Assembly: GCF_910594005.1 (NCBI RefSeq)
Contig: NC_057848.1
Span: 139,696,155 to 139,760,154, forward strand
Length of the DNA: 64,000 nt
DNA from: Cervus elaphus
Taxonomy: Eukaryota; Chordata; Mammalia; Artiodactyla; Cervidae
Direction: 5' to 3'
Positions 46,750 through 57,098 of this stretch are shown in pieces. Position 1 is the stretch's first letter; the number at the start of each line of letters is the position of its first letter. The notes under the pieces are model-generated. The model had not been told where the DNA came from and made no database searches. It saw nothing but the letters and a program-made list of their open reading frames with translations. The position numbers and the translations under genes are program-made.

Positions 46750-47261
46750 ATTTTTTAAACTATTAGTTTTAAAAAACCATATTATTCATGAACCTATTAT
46801 AGTGATGTGCTATAGAGTCCATGGGTATCTGATTATAGTTCTGATAGCTGTAATTTTTATGTCACTAATACTTATGTACTAGATCTATGGAAATTTTTAG
46901 ATCCTAATTTTGTGTAGCTAACATTTTATTTACTTAAGCTTCTTGAATATTTTGCATATTTTTCTGTTGGCTTGTAAAAAGCTTGGAAATCACAGATAAT
47001 GAAATCAGTTCAGAGACAGGAAACTTCTTACACTCTGATTATGAAAACATCCTAGCAGAATACTAGGAATGATTGAGCTACCCCAAGCCACAAACTCAGG
47101 TCTTAATGGATAACTAGAAAACACATAATAAACATTATAGCATCTTCTGATTGGTTCCCTATTACAACTTTAATAGCAACATCTCAAATTTTATATACCT
47201 TATATTTATATCTTATACTTTAGAAAGGTATATAAGATATTTTTATGGTCATTTGCCTTTT
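46750..47261. other. Unassigned AT-rich sequence
   Basis: No gene or repeat recognised. Confidence 0.5.
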
Positions 47262-47822
47262 GTAGTTGTTCAGTTGCCAAGTTGTGTCTGACTCTTTGCA
47301 ACCCCATAAACTGTAGCACGCCAGGTTTCCCTGTCCTTCACTATCTCCCTGAGTTTGCTCAAACTCATATCCACTGAATCAGGGATGCCATTCAATCATC
47401 TTATAATTTGTCGCCCCCTTCTCTTATTGACCTTAATCTTTCCATCAAGGTCTTTTCCAATGAGTCAGCTCTTCACATCAGGTAGCCAAAGGATTGGAGC
47501 TTTGGCCTTAGCACCAGCCCTTCCAATGAATATTCAGGGTTGATTTTGTTTGGGATTGACTGGTTTGATCTCCTTGCTGTCCAAGGGACTCTCAAGAGGC
47601 TTCTCTAGCACCACAGAAAGCATCAATTCTTCAGCCTTCTTTATGGTTCAACTCTCACATCCATGTGTGTGTGCTTAGCCACTCAGTCATGTCTGACTTT
47701 TTGTGACCTCATGGACTGTAGTCTGCCAGGCTCCTTTGTTCATGGGGATTCTACATGACTATTGGAAAAACCATAGCTTTGACTATATGAACTTTTGTTG
47801 GCAAAGTGATGTCTCTGCATTT
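47262..47822 (-). mobile_element. BovB 3' end, antisense, with SINE fragment
   Basis: From ttgttcagttgccaagttgtg through the antisense gatctccttgctgtccaagg block to atgaacttttgttggc. A partial Bov-A unit (about 47,663-47,745, gtgtgcttagccactcagtc) interrupts it. Confidence 0.88.
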
Positions 47823-47835
47823 TAGTACACTGTCT

Positions 47836-48122
47836 GCTGCTGCTGCTACTGCTGTTGCTGCTAAGTCGCTTCAGTCGTGTCCGACTCTGTGCGACCCCAT
47901 AGACGGCAGCCCACCGGGCTCCGCCATCCCTGGGATTCTCCAGGCAAGAACACTGGAGTGGGTTCCCATTTCCTTCTCCAATGCATGAAAGGGAAAAGTG
48001 AAAGTGAAGTCGCTCAGTCGTGTCTGACTCTTCTCGACCCCATGGACTGCAGCCTAACAGGCTCCTCTGTCCATGGACTTTTCCAGGCAAGAGTACTGGA
48101 GTAGGTTGCCATTGCCTTCTCC
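47836..48122 (-). mobile_element. Dimeric Bov-A2 SINE, antisense
   Basis: Starts with a (GCT)n tail and contains two antisense A-units (first 47,865-47,982, second about 48,003-48,122). A perfect 13-bp target duplication tagtacactgtct lies at 47,823-47,835 and 48,123-48,135, so the dimer arrived as one unit, into the BovB copy. Confidence 0.93.
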
Positions 48123-48344
48123 TAGTACACTGTCTATTTGCCTTTAAATCACTAATTTAAAATACTGCACTAGATTGACCTTCTTGAGAATGGCATTCTG
48201 TCTTATTCATCTCTCATTTATTAGATCATGCATCATTGCGTAGCATTGGTAATGAAATGTTAAAACAGCAACAACAAAAATAATGACCATAGTAATACTG
48301 GTTAATACTTAATACTTTTCACATGTTAAGCACAGATGTGATGA

Positions 48345-48490
48345 CTTTACATGGGTTATTAAATTTATGTAACAGATGAGAAAACTGAGGTACAGATTAA
48401 GTAAATGATCTGAAGTCATGCATCTTGATAGAACTAGGGTCCCAATCTAGGCCACACATATCCAGTCCACTCTTTAAACCTCTGCCACAA
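48345..48490 (+). repeat. MIR SINE
   Basis: acagatgagaaaactgaggt, agtaaatgatctgaagtcat and the closing accacactctttaaacc-like order match the sense MIR core and 3' part. Confidence 0.75.
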
Positions 48491-48494
48491 TGCT

Positions 48495-48899
48495 CAACAC
48501 ACACTTGCTCAATAGATAAAATAATCCCAACACAAACATTCTCTGTCTCTTTTTCTATGTTTTACTATTGTGCCCATTTTTGAAAACTATACTTGACTTT
48601 CTACCCATCACTTTGAAATTTAAATTCCTTGGTGTACAATCTCTCACACACTATGCTCCTCCCTTGTTTTAATCCACCAAGAAGTTCCTCAACTTCTTTC
48701 ACAGTCTTCATCCCCAGAAGAATTAACCTTGGCATGAAGATGGTTACTTGAGTCTTAAATGTCACTCAGTTCATTTCAGATCACTGGAACCCATCTTCAG
48801 GCCCCAAAATACTCAAGGAACTTGTAAAGTGCTTCCATCTCAGTCAGCAAATGGAAAGCTAAAAGGAAGTTAAGTATCACAATGGAACAGTAGTATAAA
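48495..48899. other. Unassigned sequence
   Basis: No gene or repeat recognised. Confidence 0.45.
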
Positions 48900-49450
48900 T
48901 AAGAATCTTACGAAAACCAAGAAGAACCCTGAGGGGATTTCTTAGGTATAAACCCTTTCCATATCCCAGGTTTCTGGTTTGTAGGAAAGAGACTTCAGTT
49001 AGCCTCCAAGACCTTCCCTGAGTACCAAAGGGCAAATTCAAGCAGTTGCTAATTAGAGAAGGGAGGGAATGCAGAAACAAAGAGGAGCAGTCGAGAAACT
49101 ATAGTGTAGCCATTAAAGCAGGATCTTGGTTCCTCCTTAAGGAATATACTAATACATAACATTATATTTTTGAGTTCTTCTACAGAAACTAAGGCCTCTA
49201 CCCTAGTGGAGGATGTAACTTCAGGCTGAGCACAAGATTCCTGGAGCACCACCCTGTTATCTCACCACCAGTGAATCAGAAGAAAGTCACACACCCTGTA
49301 GCCCACATCCCAGATTTTGACCATGGAAGCTTCTCCCTCAGAACCATTGGGGAGTTGGGGGTTTTTGAGCACAAGCCACCCATTCTCCTTGCTTGACCCT
49401 GCCATAAACCTTTCTCTGCTCCAAATTTGAATGTTTCCAATTGTTTGGCC
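48900..49450 (+). repeat. LTR copy B
   Basis: Shares with copy A aaccctgagggg, ttggtttgtaggaaa, cagttgctaattag, aactaaggcctctaccc and caccaccctgttatctcacc. The 3' part has gccataaacctttctctgc as poly(A) region. Solo or isolated; no viral genes adjoin it. Confidence 0.65.
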
Positions 49451-49719
49451 TCACTGTGTGCCGGGCACGGGAACGTGTGTTTGGCAATGCTATGACAGCT
49501 GTTCTGGTCAGTCATTTTATATATGAATTTACAAATGACTGAATTTTCATTTAGGACATTGAGTTCTTCCCATTTTTATAGGGCTAGTTTTTTCTTTGTA
49601 CACTATAAATATGTGAGAAAATCTTTAGGATTCCATTTTATTACCCTGGGAAGAATAAAACTTTTCAGTAATTTATAAAATTCCTTCTGATTATTATTCT
49701 GTGAGTATTCCATATGAAA

Positions 49720-50350
49720 CTGAACAGGATCCTGTGGAGCTACTGGGCATGGAAGTGTTTCTGTGTCTCCCATTTCTTCTTTGTAGGGAATAGGCATCAA
49801 GCCTCCATGACCTTCCCTGAGTTCCAAAGGGCAGGTTCAAACAGTTGTTAATCAGGGAAGGGAGTGTATGTGAGAGGAGTAACACAAGGGAGGAGCAACA
49901 CAAGGGAGAAACAACAGTGCAGCCTTGGGGAAGGATCCTGGTTCCATCTCAAGAGATAGACATAATATCTTTGAGCTCTTCTGCAGAGCCAAAACCCCCA
50001 ACAAATGGAAGATATTAACTACTTGATGAAGCATTCTTCATTCCAGAAAGAAGGTCACAGTTTGATAATATTGAGCACCTCAGAAGCTCATCAGGAGACC
50101 ACTTGAGGTCAGATTAAAGTAATGTAAACCTTCCACACTCTGATCCTTTATCCACAACCCCACCCTTGAACCATTTCTATAAAACTCACCAAATCCCCCT
50201 GGCTCAGGACACACAGGTTTGAAGGCATGAGCCTACTGTGTACCCCTTTGCCTGGCAAGGCAATATAGCTACTCTTTTCAATTTCACCTAAAACTCCATC
50301 TCTGAGATTCAAACCAGCACCTATGCAAAGACACCAAATTTTTTGCATCA
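49720..50350 (+). repeat. LTR copy C
   Basis: Starts near caggatcctgtggagctact and shares ctttgtagggaataggc, cagttgttaatcaggg, aacaacagtgcagcc and ccaacaaatggaagat with copies A and D. The 3' half has atttctataaaactc, a TATA-like element, and later ctcttttcaatttcacc. It lies about 270 bp after copy B in the same orientation. Confidence 0.65.
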
Positions 50351-50887
50351 GTCACAAGCATCAGGCTCACAGCTGCACGGCTGTAAGTTCTATTGCAACA
50401 GGATACAGTCTTCAGTCATCAAGGTCTCACAAACAGAAGAGGGTAATGATCAAATTTAATAGGTCAATATTTACACTTTTTTCCTAGACATGTTGGGCAA
50501 TTTACCACAAACTTCCTACCTGGCAGCAATCTGGAGTTTTGGTAAAGTCTCAGGTTGGAGAACTTCCATTTGACACTGAAGGGATTCTCATCAATGTGGG
50601 TTTTAAACTTTGAATGTAAAATAGGAAATATAAAGCAACATTATTAATACAGGGGCCTTCTATATAGGCAATAGCCAAGGATGCTTGATGTCACCAAAAG
50701 CATTAAACAAACTAGGTGAAAAGGTTTAATATTAAAATGTTATCTTTATGTGTTTTCAAGGACTTTATTATGTATAGGTGATTTGAAATATTTTGGAATC
50801 TTTTTTTAAAGCACAGGGTATTATAAACAAAAAACTGAGTCTGAACAGTTGAGAAAAATTAAATATAAGATTCAATTTTTTTGAATT
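50351..50887. other. Unassigned sequence before the ERV
   Basis: No gene or repeat recognised. It ends at the AATT target site of the provirus. Confidence 0.5.
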
Positions 50888-51281
50888 TGTTAGGTAGTTA
50901 GAATAGTAAAAAGGAGTCCAGAACGGTGGTGGCTAAAAGACAAAGAAGGGGAAAGCCCTCAAAAATAGAACAAAGGAAGGTCTGAGGAGAAGAGTGAGAA
51001 CCTCAAGTAAAACAAACAGCCCTCCTGGCTAGCCTAATTTACATAGGGCAGGCTCAGGGGGAGGAGAAAAAACGTATAAAAAGAGGAGTCAAAATTGAGC
51101 TCGAGGCTTCTGTTCTCTATTGGGTCTTTTGGGTCAGCCTGCCCTCATGCCTTGAGGATGTAATTTCCTTTGCTTGCCAAATAAAACAGCTGTAACATGG
51201 AGCTGTAACACTGGTCCGTCTGTCACTTCAAATTTTTGCTGCAGCAAGACAGAACCGAGGAAATTACTCACTTCCTCGACA
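50888..51281 (+). repeat. 5' LTR of the ERV (394 bp)
   Basis: Runs from TGTTAGGTAG to CTCGACA. Contains a TATA box (tataaaaa, 51,075-51,082) and a poly(A) signal (aataaa, 51,180-51,185), which delimit U3, R and U5. The partner is the LTR at 57,099-57,478. Confidence 0.95.
51070..51090 (+). promoter_or_regulatory. ERV 5' LTR TATA box
   Basis: cgtataaaaagagg lies about 100 bp before the aataaa signal, the usual U3 position. In the 3' LTR the equivalent reads gtgtaaaagg, so the box has decayed there. Confidence 0.7.
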
Positions 51282-51285
51282 TATA

Positions 51286-51309
51286 TGGTGCCGTTTCTTG
51301 GATTTAACC
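51286..51309 (+). other. Candidate primer binding site (tRNA-Phe-like)
   Basis: Four bases after the LTR end the sequence reads tggtgccg, complementary to the 3' end of tRNA-Phe, and it continues to a ggat-ttaacc block that fits the next part of the same tRNA with one deletion and several mismatches. Identity of the tRNA is tentative. Confidence 0.5.
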
Positions 51310-51870
51310 TGGCTGAAACAATCTCAGCTCGGCCCCCACAAGGCAGAAGAAGCCAAGCACAGCAGAAGCCCAGCTCGGTGAAAGCTCCCACGGTGGAAGC
51401 TGAACGCGAAGAAAACCCAGCGCAGGGGAAGTGACAACAAGCCCACCATGCTGGAAACTGGGACAACAAAAACAACTCGGCAGAAAGCTCAGGCGGCTCA
51501 GTCTCAGATTCCAGAAGACTTCCTGTTAAGGTAGGAGGTCCTGGCTCCTATGGCTGAAAGGCCATATGGCTAACAAGATCTTAATTCCTTTAAATCTCTC
51601 ATTTCTTGTTTCCTCAAACCCCCCTGCAAATAGGCAAGTGGCAGTGGGTGCAATTGAGGAACTCTGGAGAGGCTACTCCTCAGTCTGTCCTGAAGGCTCC
51701 ACTATCTTCTGTGCTCTAGTCGCTGTTGCCCAAGTGGGTGGGGGTTATTCTGTCCTTAATCTTCTTTGTGCCAAGGATCAGGCCAATGAAAACGGTGTGC
51801 ACAGGTCAGGTACTTAGCAGATTTTCCAGCAGGTTATGAAGGGGATTCCTTAGCACATTTTTCTCACTGC
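51310..51870 (+). other. ERV leader
   Basis: Untranslated leader with repeated cagctcgg/cagaagccaag motifs. A consensus-like splice donor, ttaaggtaggagg, lies at about 51,528. No gag frame begins here. Confidence 0.55.
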
Positions 51871-51879
51871 ATTTTCCTC

Positions 51880-52404
51880 CCATCCTTCAGCTCCTCTCTC
51901 CCAGGACTTGAGCCTGGTCAAAACCCACGTTGCCTGGCTTCAGGACCTAATGAAGCTCAGGCTCTTCATGTCTCATTGCAAAAAATTCAGTAGGAGACAC
52001 AGAGATAGGTAAGAGGTAGATTTGTTCAGTTTCAGAGAGAAGCACAGTCCACAGGGTGTGGGCCATCGAAGGGGGGCGAGTGTGGCGGCCATGGAATGTG
52101 GTGTGGTTAGTTTTCCTCAGCTGGGTGATTTCATATGCTAATTAGTGGGAGGATCATCCCAACAATTGGGGAACCACCCACTCCTTGGTCTTTTCACAGT
52201 GCATTGGAACTGTCAGGGCATCTCTGGGTGTGTCATTTAGCTTGCAGACTGAGGATCAAGGTTTAGTTGAATTTGACTTGTCTGTCATCCTGGACCCATT
52301 TGATTTTAATTGGTTTATGTTATGCCCTTGGGCTATGTCATTCTTTCAAAAGTTGTGCCCTGCCCCCTTACCTCCTGTCTCATACTCTTTTCCTGAGCCC
52401 ACAA
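51880..52404 (-). repeat. Foreign LTR-like insert in the ERV leader, antisense
   Basis: On the minus strand it opens tgtgggctcaggaaaagag (52,404 end) and runs to a ctcttacctatctctgtgtc block and further U5/leader-like text. This order resembles a different ruminant LTR. No target duplication was found and the left end is uncertain. Confidence 0.45.
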
Positions 52405-53189
52405 TGTTGCCTCTACAATCTTCTGGAGGGACAACCAGAAAATAGCTGGCCTTTGGGAGAGAAATGCTACATAATATCCAATCTATCTAGATATTCAAGC
52501 CTTCATCTTCCATGTTTCCTACAATATGTGCATCAACAGCATCTCTCATCAAACCGCCTAGGGCTGGTGATAGGCACACAATACCTGCTAGAAGTCCATC
52601 TGTTGATTGCATCCCTTCAAGGGCAATTAGGCTTCCAGGGATAATGTTTGCCACTTTGGGAGTTAGCCCTGCAGACCGTTTGGGCCCAAACCTTTACCGC
52701 CCTTCTCCTAAAGTTACAAACATACCCCTGGATTAAATCTCCACTCCACTTTTACGAACATCTGGTCTGTTGCCTCTGATCAATTTGTCCTTAAGCCACT
52801 TACTGACTCTTACAACCAGGACCCTGCCCCCTTGTAGGCAGCATTGCTCCACCTCACTTATTATTAAAATACTCTTAATGCCCCTAACAGGGCCAGATAA
52901 CCCATTCCTTTGTCATTACTTCTGTTATTACCTAAAGTGGGTCTATGGCAATGAAATGTTTACCTGTGGAGACATCCTAAACTGCTCTTATGGAAGACTA
53001 GGGGAGGAAATCAGTGACTTACATTCCCTCAGAGCAATAAGAGGATAAGGCTTACGCCTGTTTCACCAGGTTCTCAGTCTCAGGGCACAGGCTTGGGTTG
53101 CTTTACATCATGGTATATATTCCCATCTGCAGTGGACAAACCAGCAATGAGTTAAGATTACAGCCCCTTAATCCTGCTCAGTACTGGTC
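52405..53189 (+). other. Unassigned internal ERV segment
   Basis: Lies where matrix-coding gag would be expected, but no retroviral motif could be read in any frame. The overlapping frames at 52,185-52,644 and 52,770-53,048 are unexplained. Confidence 0.4.
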
Positions 53190-53229
53190 ATGCTGGAGAA
53201 CTTGGGGACACCCAACTTCAGTCCAGGTT

Positions 53230-53460
53230 CCCAGGAGGTCAACCTGCCTAGGGATCTGGTCCTCGGGAGGTTGTCACGCCTCAACCTGCTCAGGGATCTG
53301 TCAGTCCAGGGGTCCCAGGAGGTCAACATGCCTCAACCCGCCCAGGGACCCAATTTTTGGGAGGCCAACCTGCCTCAACCTGCCTGGGGATTTGATCTCC
53401 GGGAGGCTGTCACACCTCAGCCTGCCTGGGGACCTGCACCCTGACCCAGGGACGCCTGGC
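53230..53460 (+). repeat. Minisatellite-like array within gag
   Basis: Four to five imperfect GC-rich units of about 40-55 bp, each with a gggaggt-or-c start and a cctcaacctgcc-agggat core. In one frame they encode repeated PQPAWG-type proline-rich peptides, consistent with the proline-rich region before capsid. Confidence 0.8.
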
Positions 53461-53526
53461 TCTCAGGTTGCAACAGTACTGGGTAGGATAAGCTTCAAAG
53501 AGTCTCATCTCTAAGGAAGTCCACCC

Positions 53527-53925
53527 ATGGAAATAGAAGAAAGCCTATTAGTTGTGGGACTGTACCCAGTCTCAACAGTAACTCAGGAGCCCAATGAGAA
53601 CCCCACTGCTTTTCTGGAAAGTCTAAAAGAGGCCCTCCAAAAGTTTACCAATCTGGACTTAGACTCTTATGAGGGACAGCTGATTTTAAAGGACAAATTC
53701 CTGTCCCAATGTGCATCAGACATCAGGATAAAGTTACAACAGCTACAGCAGCAGAACCCTGCTGCCTATTTAGATGAGATGGTCCAGACAGCAACCAATA
53801 CCTTTACAACAGAGAATAGGAGAGGGAGACCAAGGCCCAGGAGAGGGAGAAAAGGAAAGAGACAAGGCATGCCCAGATGCTGGCCACCCTCCAGGGAAGC
53901 CCTATGGCAAACCCCAAGTCCTTGA
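53527..53925 (+). pseudogene. gag: ERV gag: capsid C-terminus and nucleocapsid start
   Basis: A 132-codon frame carries the major homology region (QEPNENPTAFLESLKEALQK), the following EGQLILKDKFLSQCASDI helix region, and an Arg/Lys-rich nucleocapsid start (RRGRPRPRRGRKGK). The capsid N-terminal domain is missing: the homology region begins only about 20 codons in. The frame ends at 53,925, and the zinc knuckle lies downstream in another frame, so a frameshift separates them. The first Met is a chance start within the decayed gene. Confidence 0.9.
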
Positions 53926-54100
53926 AAGACAAGCAAATGCCTAATCTGTAGACAGACGGGACATTGGGTCAAAGAGTATCTAAACCGTGACAAGTCTCTT
54001 AAGTGTCTTGCTACAAATGCCATCAATTGGAATATTGGGTGGCACTCTGCCCTTGGAACCCAAGAGCCTCAAGGTCAAGCGCCAAGCCTTCCCTCATGAT
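53926..54100 (+). pseudogene. gag: ERV nucleocapsid zinc knuckle, broken
   Basis: KCLICRQTGHWVKEY (53,935-53,979) follows the CX2CX4HX4C pattern, but the last ligand is tyrosine instead of cysteine. The segment is out of frame with the capsid ORF. Confidence 0.85.
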
Positions 54101-54139
54101 GGTTCAACAGGACTGAAGTGGCCCACTCCAGCCAGCCCG

Positions 54140-54430
54140 CCTGTCACAGATAACCATCCCGGGGCTGGAGCCAAGGGTGCAACTGGATGTGGCAGGTAGG
54201 TCCAAAAATTTCTCAGTTGACACAGGGGCTGTCTACTCTGTTCTGACCTCCTACTCCTGAGCCTTCTCCGCCCAAACCTGTACCATTTTAGGTGCTACAG
54301 GAAAAACAATTACAAAAAGATTCAACTGAGTATTTCTTTGTTGCTGGGATGCACAAATATTTTCCCACCAGTTTTTGGTGGTCCTTGAGTGTCCTACTCC
54401 CTTATTGGGAAGAGATCTTTCCCTGCCTTT
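54140..54430 (+). pseudogene. pol: ERV protease remnant
   Basis: FSVDTGAVYSVLT gives an intact aspartic-protease DTGA box at 54,219-54,230. It is followed by stops (54,255 region) and then by the C-terminal GLLGRDL-type block, here PLLGRDLSL at about 54,400. The flap region carries an in-frame stop and a frameshift. Confidence 0.88.
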
Positions 54431-54439
54431 GAAATCTTG

Positions 54440-54620
54440 CAGCTATTGTAGTCCTGATAGAAGATGCTTTAAAACTCTCTTTTGGGGGCAAACTATTTAC
54501 CAGACACCAAGTGAAGCAACTCCTGAATGGGAGAGGCCAGTTATGGATGTCTGATCAAAGGATCCTCAGATATCAAGTAGTGCTGATGGAAAATCCAGAC
54601 TATATCCTCTTGTGAGGTTC
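54440..54620 (+). pseudogene. pol: ERV RT connection-domain remnant
   Basis: VVLIEDALKLSFGGKLFTRH and VKQLLNGRGQLWMSDQRIL are read in one frame, ending in a TGA at about 54,616. This part normally lies after the polymerase palm and thumb. It follows directly on the protease end, so fingers, palm (with YxDD) and thumb are deleted. Confidence 0.85.
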
Positions 54621-54672
54621 TTAACCCAGCTACCCTCCTGCCTACCCGTGAGGCCTCTCTCCCCTTTCACTC

Positions 54673-55190
54673 TTGCCTAGAAACCTTGGACCACTGGACA
54701 AAACCCAAGAGGGACTGTCAAAAGATCCTCTGACCAATCCTGAGGAAATCTGGTACACTGATGGAAGCAGCTTTGTCTTGGATGCAAAAAGAGGAACCAG
54801 ATATGCAGTAGTCTCCAATGTTGAGACCACAGAGGCTAAACCTTTGCCACCAGGTGCTTCAGCCCAATTAGCTGAGCTCATAGCCCTGACTTGACCTTTA
54901 GAGCTGGGAAAAGAAAAAAGAGTAGTCATTGACACTGACTCCAAGTATGCCTTTCCGGTGCTACATGCACATGCTGCTATTTGGAAAGAAAGAGGCCACT
55001 GGACTACCCAAGGGTTCCCAATGAAATATGGAGACTGAATCCTTAGGCTTTTAGAGGCACTACATCTGCCCACCGAGGTTTCAGTTCCCACTGTAAAGGA
55101 CACCAAAAATGAAGCACAGAAGTGGCATGAAGGAACCAAGCAACTGATCAGGCAGCTAAGAGAGCAGCAGTACAGAACCATCACCTCATA
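54673..55190 (+). pseudogene. pol: ERV RNase H remnant
   Basis: WYTDGSSFVLDAKRG (first Asp at 54,760), SAQLAELIALT (Glu) and VVIDTDSKYAF (second Asp near 54,931) are recognisable in one frame interrupted by TGA at 54,892 and later stops (about 55,036 and 55,189). The fourth catalytic position is obscured by decay. Confidence 0.92.
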
Positions 55191-56480
55191 GGGGTTGCCA
55201 CCCTAGTTCCAAAGACTAATTTGCCAGAAACTCCTTCATATACTGAAAGTGGGACTCTTAGAGCTAAGAGTGAGGGCTTTCAAGAAGATCATATGGGGTG
55301 GCTCTAAAAGGAGGGACTCTTTTTTCTGCCTGGGAACCTCCAATGGAAGTTGGTTAACTCCTTACATACCACCACTCATTTAGGGGAAAAGGCTCCCTAA
55401 AGATTACTAGAAAGGTCCTTCAGAGGAACAGGCCTCCAAACGACTAGGAAGCAAGTGGTCTCTTTTTGTCCCACTTGCCAATTAAAAAACCCCTAAGGAG
55501 CTCGAAGACCCCAACTGGCCCAGCCTGTCCAAAAGTGTGGGACCTACCCAGGAGAGAACTGGCAGGTGGACTTCACCCAGATGCCAGTTTCTCAAGGGTA
55601 TAAATACCTATTAGTCATAACAGATACATTCACAGGATGGATTAAAGGCTTTCCTACCTGGACTGAGAAGGCTGAGGAGGTGGTAAAAAAAACTGCTCCA
55701 TGAAATTATTCCAAGATTTGAAAGGCAGCTATGCTCACCACTATACCACCAATGCTGCTCATATTCCAAGATTTGGTCTGCACAGGTTATTACAAAGTGA
55801 CAATGGGACATCATTTACTTCTAAGGTCACCCAAGGGTCTCTAAAGCATTGGGCATTACTTATTATCTCCATTGTGCCTGGAGGCCTCAGTCTTCAGGAA
55901 AAGTAGAAAGACCCAAACAATTCTTAAAATCAGCAATAAAAAAGATCACCCAGGAGACCTCCCTGGGATGGAAGGAGGCTTTACCAATAGCTCTCCTCCA
56001 TACCTGTGTTGCCCCTAAGGAACAGGTTGGTCTTAGTCCTTATGAGATGCTATATGGGAGACCTTTTGTTTATGTCAATGACCTCTTTCTAGAACCAGAG
56101 GTTCAGACCCTCCAGTCTTATACCATGGCCATTGGGCAATTTCAACAGGATATACGCTTGTGGGGTACGAACCAGGACCCAAAAGACTCTAAGGAGTCAC
56201 CACTATATGCTCCATGGACTCAAGTCCCAATAACTGAAAGATGGGTCCCTAGAGATTCAACTCCAGCCCACATGGAAGGGTCCCTACCCTGTAATACTTT
56301 CTACCCCCACAGCAGTCAAGGTACCAGGACATGACTCCTGGATTCACTACTCACGAGTCAAGCCATGGAATAAAACAGAAGAGGACACTCAATACACCTG
56401 TGAGCCCCTGAGAGAGCTCAGATACTTATTCAGGACTACATATGAGTGCCATTCTAATGAACACCCCCAAAATTAAGTTT
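55191..56480 (+). pseudogene. pol: ERV integrase remnant
   Basis: Zinc-finger part with a CPTCQLKN pair (about 55,463-55,487), catalytic Asp in ENWQVDFTQMP (about 55,556), second Asp in LLQSDNGTSFTS (about 55,790), and Glu in SSGKVERPKQFL (about 55,880). The last lies in a different frame from the second Asp. The C-terminal domain (LGTNQDPKD..., then DSWIHYSRVKPWNKTEED at about 56,333) follows. At least two frameshifts and several stops. Confidence 0.92.
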
Positions 56481-56499
56481 CTGGGAATAAGATTTCTCA

Positions 56500-56940
56500 G
56501 TATAGCGCTAAAGAGCTAAGACAGCTTGGCAGGGGTTGTATTCCAAAATAGACAGGAGACAGATTTCTTGATCCCTGAACAAGGAGGGACTTGAGCCATC
56601 TTCAATGAGACATGTTGTTTCTGGGTAAATACCTCCAGCTAAGTTAAAGAAAGTCTTAAAAACATTCAGATCCTATAGGATCTCAAAGAATGAGTTGGAG
56701 AGTTCTCGAGGTGCCTACAATCTCTCTTTGGGGGATTCTACTCCTGGCAAGGGGGAATTTGGAGTTGGCTAATGCCCCTACTAATCCTTGTTATCACCAT
56801 ATTGATGCTGCTTATGATTGCTCCATGTATTATCAATTGTCTAACCTGTTTTGTCTCTGCCCAGGTCAACAAGTTACAACATGCAGTGCCAGTTCAACAA
56901 GGATATATAAAACTATAGCCAACCATGGAAAATATCACTC
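56500..56940 (+). pseudogene. env: ERV envelope transmembrane subunit remnant
   Basis: One frame reads NRQETDFLIPEQGGT, stop, AIFNETCCFWVNTSS, stop, KESLKNIQIL, stop, then GGIWSWLMPLLILVITIL and a hydrophobic anchor ending FVSAQVNKLQHAVP. These are the immunosuppressive-domain end, the CX6CC motif (first Cys codon is TGA), membrane-proximal region, membrane anchor and cytoplasmic tail. The whole surface subunit and fusion peptide region are missing: integrase joins this directly. Confidence 0.9.
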
Positions 56941-57085
56941 ACCCTAAGATGGACACTGCTATAAGGACTCTGGGCTTGAGACTACCAAGAGGGGGAGGCC
57001 CACCACCCCTTACTCTCCCAGTTTAGCAGGAAGTAGCCAGAGAGGTCTCGACACTCCTATTCCCAAAGAATTGGGCCTCCCATCT

Positions 57086-57098
57086 CTTGAGTGGGGAA
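57086..57098 (+). other. Polypurine tract
   Basis: gagtggggaa immediately precedes the 3' LTR TG, the standard position for plus-strand priming in retroviral reverse transcription. Confidence 0.7.

Noticed and set aside
52185..52736. Three overlapping + strand frames
   Set aside because: No domain could be assigned. They partly cross the antisense LTR-like insert, so no gene is called.
53230..53460. Possible CRISPR-like repeat array
   Set aside because: Units are imperfect, contiguous and in a vertebrate ERV; no spacers or cas genes. It is a minisatellite.
54642..55184. 180-codon minus-strand frame, the longest antisense frame near the ERV
   Set aside because: It is the antisense shadow of RNase H, which carries clear motifs on the + strand.
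56690..56947. 85-codon frame resembling an envelope start with signal peptide
   Set aside because: It is a different frame of the transmembrane-envelope C-terminus. The correct frame gives the membrane anchor in register with the upstream CX6CC segment.
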